Source: Agelaius tricolor
Lineage: Eukaryota > Chordata > Aves > Passeriformes > Icteridae
Direction: 5' to 3'
Assembly: GCA_023055355.1 (NCBI GenBank)
Contig: JALJCS010000022.1
Location: 14,012,501 to 14,076,500 of the forward strand
Length of the DNA stretch: 64,000 nucleotides
Part shown: one piece after another, positions 56,103-64,000 of the stretch
Layout of the letters: each line of letters begins with the position of its first letter
Position numbering within the stretch: the stretch's first letter is position 1
The notes under the pieces: generated by a model
Database searches by the model: none
What the model saw: the letters and a program-made list of their open reading frames with translations, nothing else
Told to the model about the DNA's origin: nothing
Made by a program: the position numbers and the translations under genes

Positions 56103-56562
56103 CCTGGCTATCAGCAATCCACAGTGGTTAAACACACACCTCTGGCAGCCCACAGGCTCTCCTATCCCATCCTGGCTATCAGCAATCCACAGTGATTAAA
56201 CACACACCTCTGGCAGCCTACAGGCTCTCCTATCCCATCCTGGCTATCAGCAATCCACAGTGGTTAAACACACACCTCTGGCAGCCTACAGGCTCTCCTA
56301 TCCCATCCTGGCTATCAGCAATCCACAGTGATTAAACACACACCTCTGGCAGGTCTCAGGCTCTCCTATCCCATCCTGGCTCTCAGCAATCCACAGTGGT
56401 TAAACACACACCTCTGGCAGCCTACAGGCTCTCCTATCCCATCCTGGCTATCAGCAATCCAGAGTGGTTAAACACACACCTCTGGCAGGTCTCAGGCTCT
56501 CCTATCCCATCCTGGCTATCAGCAATCCACAGTGGTTGAACACACACCTCTGGCAGCTCGTG
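56103..56562. repeat. 68-bp tandem repeat, nearly 7 copies
   Basis: The unit starts CCTGGCTATCAGCAATCCAC, continues AGTGGTTAAACACACACCTC and ends CTCTCCTATCCCAT, period 67-68 bp, with TACAGG/TCTCAGG variants. It abuts the 105-bp array directly. Confidence 0.94.
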
Positions 56563-57839
56563 GGCTCTCTTACTGCCCATCAGCCTCTCCAGCCTGGCCT
56601 GGAAGCAGGAGCCCCATCTGGCTCCCAGGAGAGAGTACAGTGAAGCCACACCATGACTCGCCTCCAAACAGGAAAAACTTCAAACCCAGCATCCAACTGA
56701 TGCCAAAAGCACCCAAGCAAATAGACAAGGGAATGAACTCCTATGAAATGCCATAAATATAACTGTGGAGTACCTCACAGAAGCCAATGAAGCCCTGTCT
56801 TTGCTCAAACTAGGGCAATTATGCCCAAAGAAACAAGAGGGGAGAAGACATTCTCAACGAGCAGGTGGGGACAGCACTGGGGGCCACCCCATGCTCTCAC
56901 CTGCCTGTGACACTGCCCAGATCCCTCCCTCATCTCCTCACCCCGGCTGCTTTCCCTACAGCTGGGTCACATCTTTTGTCATGCATCTCACTGCGAACAG
57001 CAGGGAGAAATACCAAATTCAACAAATTCCTGATAAACTGTAGAATCAATTGAATGAAATCAAAACCTTTCCCTTCTCTCAGCCTCTGTTTTCACATTTG
57101 ACATCTCAAGCATTTTCCAGTTAGATTTAATGAACAGAAAGTGTTCTCTTTTTTATTCCCTGAAGGCAAATACTATTTTCTACCTCCTGGGGAAAAAATT
57201 GTTCAAAATCTACTTCCTTTTGTTCAAGAAACAGAGAGAAAAAGACTAAATGTTTCTTAAATTAGCCTACTAGTATCCAGAAATACCAAAAAGCCATTAT
57301 AATGGATACATATATATCTTCACACAGTGGAGAATATGTACATTAGCTGCCAGAGGAGGGGCCAAGTGCTGTGCTCATGGCAAGGATGGAGCTCCAGTGC
57401 CTGACAGGCACAGGGATACACCTTTCCTGGGAAAGCTGGGAGAGCACAACCTGCTTGTCCCTCCCAGCTGGAAACCAGCGTCCTACCACAGCCTCACCCC
57501 AGCACAAACAATACTCGTTGGGCCATAGGGAAAAAACATGGGGGAAAAAGTTCTGCATTTCCAAAACTTCCTCTTTTTCTTGCCTTTTCCTCCCCTTTGC
57601 GGGGCAGTTTTCCAGGAGGTGTTTAAACTGCCAGTCCTTGAGCTGTGCTTGCCCAGCGCAGAATGAACCTGTCAGTGCCTGGCGCTGGGGAGCACAACCA
57701 GGCTCTGAGTGCTGGGAGAATCCTGCTCCCCTCCTACTCCCTGGGCTGAGCCATTCCCCAGCCAGCTGCACCTCAGGGACAGAGTTCCAGCAGGGACACA
57801 ACAGCCCGTGCAACCAGAGCTCGGCCACAGCACTGAGCA
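56563..57839 (-). other. STK32C: STK32C intron 1, unique sequence
   Basis: AT-rich at 56980-57340, otherwise mixed. No gene. Confidence 0.75.
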
Positions 57840-58385
57840 GAGGAGAACATCCCTGCCCTGAGCTCCCCACCCTGCTGTGCCACGGCCCAGAGCTGCCCAG
57901 CAGAGCCTGCTCATCCCCAGCACAGAGCCCAAACACCCATCCCTCTGTGCCATGGCCCAGAGCTGCCCAGCAGGGCCTGCTCATCCCCAGCACAGAGCCC
58001 AAACACCCATCCCTGCTGTGCCATGGCCCAGAGCTGCCCAGCAGAGCCTGCTCATGCCCAGCACTGAGCCCAAACACCCATCCCTGCTGTGCCATGGCCC
58101 AGAGCTGCCCAGCAGAGCCTGCTCATCCCCAGCACAGAGCCCAAACACCCATCCCTGCTGTGCCATGGCCCAGAGCTGCCCAGCAGAGCCTGCTCATCCC
58201 CAGCACAGAGCCCAAACACCCATCCCTGCTGTGCCATGGCCCAGAGCTGCCCAGCAGAGCCTGCTCATGCCCAGCACTGAGCCCAGATCCCCAGCACAGA
58301 GCCCAAACACCCATCCCTCTGTGCCATGGCCCAGAGCTGCCCAGCAGGGCCTGCTCATCCCCAGCACAGAGCCCAGATCCCACCC
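57840..58385. repeat. 71-bp minisatellite, about 7 copies
   Basis: The unit has GAGCTGCCCAGCAGAGCCTG, CTCATCCCCAGCACAGAGCC and CAAACACCCATCCCTGCTGT, period 71 bp (69 where CTG is lost). The copy near 58286 is internally rearranged. Long frames on both strands are artefacts. Confidence 0.95.
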
Positions 58386-59097
58386 AGAGCAACACTGCAG
58401 CCTTGCCTGTAAACAACGGCAGCGTCTCTGCTACCTGTTTGCAATTCCTACAAAGCATCTCCAAGGGAAACAGAACCGAGTGCTGACACTGAATCATCCC
58501 CAGACAGGAACCTCTCCACAGAAGGCCCTTCCCAGCTGCTTCAGGCAAACCAAGGTTGACTTTACATATACGTAGGCATTTGTTTTTCCTTTAAAAACTG
58601 CCGTGTTAACTGCTGGCTGACTCCACTGGCTCTGGCAGGAGCTAGGGAGTCCAGAGGCAGCTGCTGCTGCATCCCCAGTGCACAAGGAGACACTGGTCCA
58701 GCTGATGCCTGTTATTTTTTTAAATAAATATGTAATTTACAATATTGAACAAAATATGGAATAAATACCACTTGTCACTATCCAATGCTACAACTTCCCT
58801 TAAGCCTGTAATTACTTACAAAAGCCTTTCACTACTGTACAGATCTCCCACAGATTTTGCCTCAGTAAGTTCAGGCTGAAGCTGATGACTGTCAGCTGAA
58901 AGACAGGAGTTGATTTCAGCCTATTTATCCTCCAGATTGATCTATCCCACAGACGAGGAGAAGAAACAAATTGGATGTTATTCATGTTTACTGAGAGCCC
59001 TCCAACAGCTCCAGCCTAGGCTGGCATGGCCGTGGAGGTGACACTGCCCAGGTGCCCCCGGTGATGGCTCTCACAGGGATGCCAGGTGCCAGCAGGG
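58386..59097 (-). other. STK32C: STK32C intron 1, unique sequence
   Basis: Unique; AT-rich at 58700-58990. No gene or repeat. Confidence 0.75.
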
Positions 59098-59458
59098 AGA
59101 GGGAATGGAAAGGACACAGCCCAACTCCCAGGGGAGAGGGAATGGAAAGGACACAGCCCATATCCCAGGGGAGAGCTGGGGAATGGAAAGGACACAGCCC
59201 AACTCCCAGGGGAGAGCTGGGGAATGGAAAGGATACAGCCCAACTCCTGAGGCAAAGGGAATGGAAAGGACGCAGCCCAACTCCTGAGGCAAAGGGAATG
59301 GAAAGGACACAGCCCATATCCCAGGGCAGAGCTGGGGAATGGAATGGACACAGCCCAACTCCCGAGGCAAAGGGAATGGAAAGGACACAGCCCAGCTCCT
59401 GAGGCAAAGGGAATGGAAAGGACGCAGCCCAACTCCCAGGGCAGAGCTGGGGAATGGT
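59098..59458. repeat. 37-42 bp minisatellite, about 9 copies
   Basis: Units start GGGAATGGAAAGGACACAGC, then CCAACTCC, and end either TGAGGCAAA or CAGGGGAGAGCTG, giving two length classes. Confidence 0.93.
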
Positions 59459-61797
59459 CCCTGAGCCAGGAGCCTGCTGGGCCCCATCCCGCCCAGCCCT
59501 GGGGTCACTGTGTGTCCCCTGTGTGTCCCCAGGTGTCCCCAGCCAGACACACCTCGCTCCCCTCTGCAGGCCCAGCCACTGCCAACGAGGCATCTCCGAG
59601 CTGGCTGCCCCAGGTGACAAAGCCCAGGTGACGCGAGGGAGGCTCCTGGGGCACAGCCACACCCGAGTGCCAGCAGCTGCAGAGCCACGGAACAGGCGCC
59701 GGTTTGCATCTTTAAACATAAGGTGTTTTTCCATGTCTTTTGGGCAAGAAGTACTCAAAATGCATTAATGTCTTGCTCTGTTAACAAAGAAACTATGGCA
59801 ACACACACAGAGCTGCCAAGAGAATTACTGAAACAAGGTTTAATAGTTAATAAGCAGCCAGATGATGTCAGATTCATCTATTAAGACCAGTTTATATCTG
59901 CCTATTAGAACTTAATGTCCCAGAAAGTTGGGTTGGCCAGGATTAAATAGTCTTCCTTTTAGCCCAATTATCAGCAATAAAACCAATTTTCTAAAGAATA
60001 GGGTAGAGTTATTCAAAGTGTGGCCAGACCAAGCCTGTATTTTGTAGCATGCCTATAATGTTCCTTTTGTTAAGGAGCAATTTTCTAGATGTCAGAGATG
60101 TGAATCAAAATTTAATGTGTGTGTGCGTGTGTGTTATGGAAATGGCAATTGCAGCAGTTGCTTGCAACACACCCCGACTGCCAGGCAGCACAGGAAACCA
60201 AAAGCTTTTATTCCCATTTATGCCAGTGCATTTCTGAGTGTGCTGGAATTGTTCTTCTTTCTAATTGAGGCGATCAAGAATTCTTAAGAAATAATTTTCA
60301 GCAAAAATTAGTTTCTAAAATGGAATAATGAATATTTTATGGAAAAGCATTAAGTTGCAGATACACCTGCAGAGGGTTTTGTTTACCCAGCTGGCCATAT
60401 CCACCATGAGGGGACCCTGAGGTCCCCACAGCTCCTCATGTGCTGCTGGCCTGGGAGGCTGCCCCATGGAGCTGGCTGTCCATGCCACCAGGAAACCTTC
60501 CACAGCCTCCAACCACTGCTTCCTTCCTGTTCATTAAACCAGCTAGGGCCTGTTTTGCTGCTGATGGAGATGCAGCAAAAGGTGCCTCCCTCCCTCTGGC
60601 ACTGTCACCTGGTCCCAAAGGCCAACCTTCAGCTCGAGGTCCTCGCCAGAGTCCCCCTCCAGAGGCTGCTCCACATCAAGGCTTTATTATGGATCCCACA
60701 CCCCAGTTCCAGGCACAGCCTCTGTTCTTGCAGAGCTGCTCTCTAACCAGTTTCCTGCAAACCCTCACCCCTGCAGCTGCTGCCATGGCCAGAGCTGCTG
60801 ATCTGCAGGAGCATCCATCCCCTCAGCCTGCCTGACACTGCTCTGTCTCTGCCATGCTCTATTCTTAGCAGCTCTCACATCACCAATCCTTGAAACCATC
60901 TCATCTCTGACCCACCACATCTTCTGCAACTTTCCTTCATTCCAGTCTCCAGTGCTGCTGAAATCAATCAGAAACTCTCAGAGCTTTCAGAGGCAAAGAC
61001 AGGAGATTATTTCTGGGCAGTTCCCTGCTCTCCTGACTGTGTCTGACTCCTTCCGCTCCCTTACGCTCAATGCAAAATTAAAATCTCTGGCAAAAAACTC
61101 CTCCAGCACTTCCTAAAGCTTTCTGTACATCCGTGTCTAACTGTGGCATCCAGCACTAGAGCTTCAGCTGACCCAGAGGAGCTGCCAGGCACTGGAGCCA
61201 GCCCAGGAGACACTGGGGGAACGGGGAGGCTCCCCAGCACCCCTTGGGATGAGCCCTCAGCTCCCCAGCAGCAGCACCCAGCTCCCCCAGCTGCTGCCCT
61301 GAGCCCCGTGCACTCCCAGCACCATGGCTCTGCCTGGCTCTGCCCAGCTGAGCACACCTGGCACCCTCACACCACAGCCCAGGGGCTGCAAAAGAGGCGC
61401 TGGACCCAGCAGAGCTGGCCACGGGGGACAGGGGGGCCACCTGAGGCACCTGTACAGCCTGGGCTGCACACCTGGGCTGCCCTGCTCTCTTGGGAACACG
61501 AGGTGCAAGATTTAGGGGAATTTCTCACGTGTACGCAACCCTTCGGCAAAGAAAAACATTGAACAGCTTTAAAAGGCTCAGCTCCTCGTGTGAACATCAT
61601 GGCAGAGACACGGAAACGTTCTCTTCTTGTGAAGTGAACAGCTGAGGAACTTGCACCAGATGGACCATATTTGGAACTCTCTCTCATAAATACAAGATTC
61701 ACCATTTGGAGTTAAGCGAGAGGAGCAGCTGTCCATTGTCCCACTTGGAGGGGTTTTGTTCACCAAATAAGCAGAAGCCAGGTGTCCGTGGAAGGAA
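59459..61797 (-). other. STK32C: STK32C intron 1, unique sequence
   Basis: No gene. Positions 59760-60360 are complex, AT-rich sequence (candidate conserved block) with a (TG)n-like stretch at 60116-60135. Positions 60420-61560 are GC-rich. Confidence 0.7.
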
Positions 61798-62012
61798 AAC
61801 CACAGAATCCCAGAGTCACTGGGGCTGGAAAAGCCCTCCCAGTCCCCAGCCCAGAGCCCTGAGTGCCACCCCCAGGTGCCACCTGCAGGGATGGGCACTG
61901 CAACCCTCCCTGGGCAGCTCCTGAGCCCCCTTTCCATGGGGAAATTCCTGCTGTGCCCACCCTGAGCTGCCCTGGCAGCCTGGGGCCGTTCCCTCTGCTC
62001 CTGTCACAGCCT
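61798..62012 (-). mobile_element. CR1 LINE 3' fragment
   Basis: Reverse-complement CR1: ACCACAGAATCCCAGAGTCA, GGGGCTGGAAAAGCCCTCCC, CCCCCTTTCCATGGGGAAAT, CTGGGGCCGTTCCCTCTGC. Confidence 0.9.
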
Positions 62013-62698
62013 GCAGTCAATGCAAGCACAGAGAATGTGTCAGTGACCCCCTGATTCTCTATTAACAAGGAATCAGAATAATGATTATTGGAGTTTCAAA
62101 GCCAGACAAAACCTGCTCAGCCAGAGTCCTGTCATTTCATCCCAAGAGCAGTGCCATGGCAAGGGGTACAGCTATTCCCCTAATCCTGCACAAAGGAAGG
62201 GCTGGAATTTAGGGAAGGTGGCTTTTCCTGTCTGTATTTTGTTACACAAACCCCACAACAGCTACAAAAATAAGCAATAATTAAACTGCAACCTAATCTA
62301 ATATCTTCATTAAAGATAAATTATGAATTACCATATTATGGACACTCATTAAATCCAGAGGGCTGCTAAATCAAATGTACCACCACTCAGAACTGCCTGA
62401 CCTAGTGCCCACAGGATTTAATGCCAGACTCCCCTGCCTCCAGCTGGCTGTGCCAGCAGGATCTGGGTCCTGCTGGAGTGGGTGGAGAGGGAGCATAAAT
62501 CTAAACTAGGGATGAGATGACTCAGTTGAGACCGTTGGAATGAGGCAGACGATAAAAATACCCCAAAGACGTAAGGCAAATCTCAAAAACACTGCCTTGC
62601 TTCTAAACCAGCACGGCTGGGCCATGCTTTCCTACTCACTGCCAAAGCCAGCTCTGCAGGGACACAGGGACAGGGCTGGGTCACTGTGGGGAGCCCAG
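62013..62698 (-). other. STK32C: STK32C intron 1, AT-rich unique block
   Basis: Positions 62060-62400 are complex and AT-rich (ATAATGATTATTGG, ATTAAACTGC, TTATGAATTACC). It is a candidate conserved non-coding element; conservation is not testable here. Confidence 0.45.
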
Positions 62699-63368
62699 CA
62701 GGGCTCGGATGGGGACCCCAAAGCACTGATGGGCACCCAAAAGCATTGATGGGCACCCCAAATTCACTGATGGACACCCAACAGCACTGATGGGCACCCA
62801 ACAGCACTGATGGGGACCCCAATAGCACTGATGGGCACCCAACAGCACTGATGGACACCCCAATAGCATTGATGGGCACCCCAAAAGCACTGATGGGCAC
62901 CCCAAATTCACTGATGGACACCCAACAGCACTGATGGGCACCCCAAAGCTCTGATGGACACCCCAAAACACTGATGGACACCCCAAAACACTGATGGACA
63001 CCCCAAAGGCATTGATGGGCACCCCAAAGCACTGATGGGCCCCCAACAGCACTGATGGGCACCCAACAGCACTGATGGACACCCCAAAACACTGATGGGC
63101 ACCCCAAAGCACTGATGGGCACCCCAAATTCACTGATGGACACCCAACAGCACTGATGGGCACCCAACAGCACTGATGGGGACCCCAATAGCACTGATGG
63201 GCACCCAACAGCACTGATGGGGACCCCAATAGCACTGATGGGCACCCAACAGCACTGATGGGCACCCAACAGCATTAATGGGCACCCCAAGAGCATTGAT
63301 GGGCACCCCAAAACACTGATGGGCACCCCAAAGCACTGATGGACACCCCAAAGCACTGATGGGCCCCC
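62699..63368. repeat. ~20-bp minisatellite, about 32 copies
   Basis: Units of ACTGATGGGCACCCCAAAGC, with variants GGACACCC, GGGGACCCC, AACAGC and AATTC. The period is 19-22 bp. Frames of 302 and 194 codons through it are artefacts. Confidence 0.95.
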
Positions 63369-64000
63369 AGCTCTGTGCCAGGGCAGGAAGGAGCTGTGAG
63401 GGCCATCCTGCAGTGGGGCTGCTCCCACAGCACACAGAGGCACTGCCAGGGCTCTTCCCTTTCCACAGCAAACCCCTCCAAGGATGCACATTCATTTCTG
63501 TCAGGCTTCAGTTCTGGAGCAGAATAATCCATCTTTATCTTATTATTTCAAAAAGTAAATTTTCCACAGGAAAGTGGAGCTTTGCCTCTTTCAGAAATAA
63601 GGATTTTCTCTCCATAATTGCCATTAAGTAATGGGCACTCATTTAATTAACGGCTCTCTGTAATTTGACAAGAATCTCTAGAAATAATTTCTCCCTTGGA
63701 TTACCTCTCAGAGAGGTTTTCTGACAAGTTGTAATTGAGAGACTGACCTTTCCTGGGAGTGGGGGAGCTCACAGGGCCCTGTTCAGGAGCTTCAGGACGA
63801 GGGCTGGGGGGTCTGAAGCACAGTCAGGCGTCTCTTACGCCCTCCTGCACAACCCTGGAGTCCCAAAGTATTTTTTTCAGAAAGAATTTCAAACCCTTGC
63901 CTTGACCTGGCCTCGTCCCTGTCAGCGGCCCCATGGAGTGAGGGGAAATAGGAGCTGTTGCCAGAGAGCGTTTGAAGTTCCTGTTTTTGATTAATAATGT
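63369..64000 (-). other. STK32C: STK32C intron 1, window end
   Basis: Unique sequence, AT-rich at 63510-63740. I found no exon with the STK32C N-terminal signature, so exon 1 and the promoter must lie further on. Confidence 0.7.

Noticed and set aside
57371..58575. 371- and 232-codon frames
   Set aside because: They run through the 71-bp minisatellite. The non-repetitive leader of the longer one shows no recognisable domain or splice context.
62583..63491. 302-codon minus frame
   Set aside because: Artefact of the 20-bp array; flanking residues are unique but unrecognisable.
39495..64000. STK32C exon 1 or another gene inside intron 1
   Set aside because: I looked for the conserved N-terminal stretch that precedes the VNFDHF segment and for other domains, and found none. 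Remaining frames are short, repeat-derived or CR1-derived.

Overview
The window is vertebrate nuclear DNA, almost certainly from a bird. It carries at least sixteen truncated CR1 LINE 3' ends, which end in the avian-type ATTCTATGA-like octamers. Two brain-type genes, DPYSL4 and STK32C, lie tail to tail with canonical GT-AG introns. There is also a nuclear copy of mitochondrial DNA (NUMT) whose ND1 end resembles avian mtDNA. The many GC-rich minisatellites fit a subtelomeric or GC-rich avian region. A passerine is my best guess, but the sequence alone does not prove it.

Layout. Positions 94-4751 (+) hold the last five coding exons of DPYSL4 (CRMP3). The 3' UTR follows, to a polyadenylation signal at 5444-5449. 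The penultimate DPYSL4 intron contains a CR1 pair (2845-3125) and a ~0.7 kb NUMT (about 3215-3908), which ends about 33 bp before a splice acceptor. The intergenic region (5.5 to about 8.6 or 11.9 kb) holds two CR1 ends and a 40-41 bp minisatellite. STK32C lies on the minus strand. All its coding exons after the first are present and open: eleven exons from 39494 down to the stop at 12749-12751, 391 residues in total. Exon 1, with the N-terminus and promoter, lies beyond 64000. Positions 20667-39438 are therefore one 18.8 kb intron, and 39495-64000 is part of another, very long one. These introns hold no further gene that I can support. They contain CR1 fragments, about a dozen tandem-repeat arrays and several AT-rich unique blocks that may be conserved non-coding elements.

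The genes. DPYSL4 is a cytosolic collapsin-response-mediator protein. It has a dihydropyrimidinase fold that is catalytically inactive in the family, and it acts on growth-cone cytoskeleton. STK32C (YANK3) is an AGC-related Ser/Thr kinase. The two are adjacent and convergent in other vertebrates (human 10q26), which supports both calls.

Most long open frames here are artefacts of tandem repeats, including those of 548, 375, 365, 356, 354 and 297 codons. I found no sign of a novel protein-coding system. The most informative features are the NUMT beside a splice site, a minisatellite that appears to have arisen inside a CR1 copy, a 192-bp higher-order repeat, a 3' UTR minisatellite and an intronic TAAT-rich block.
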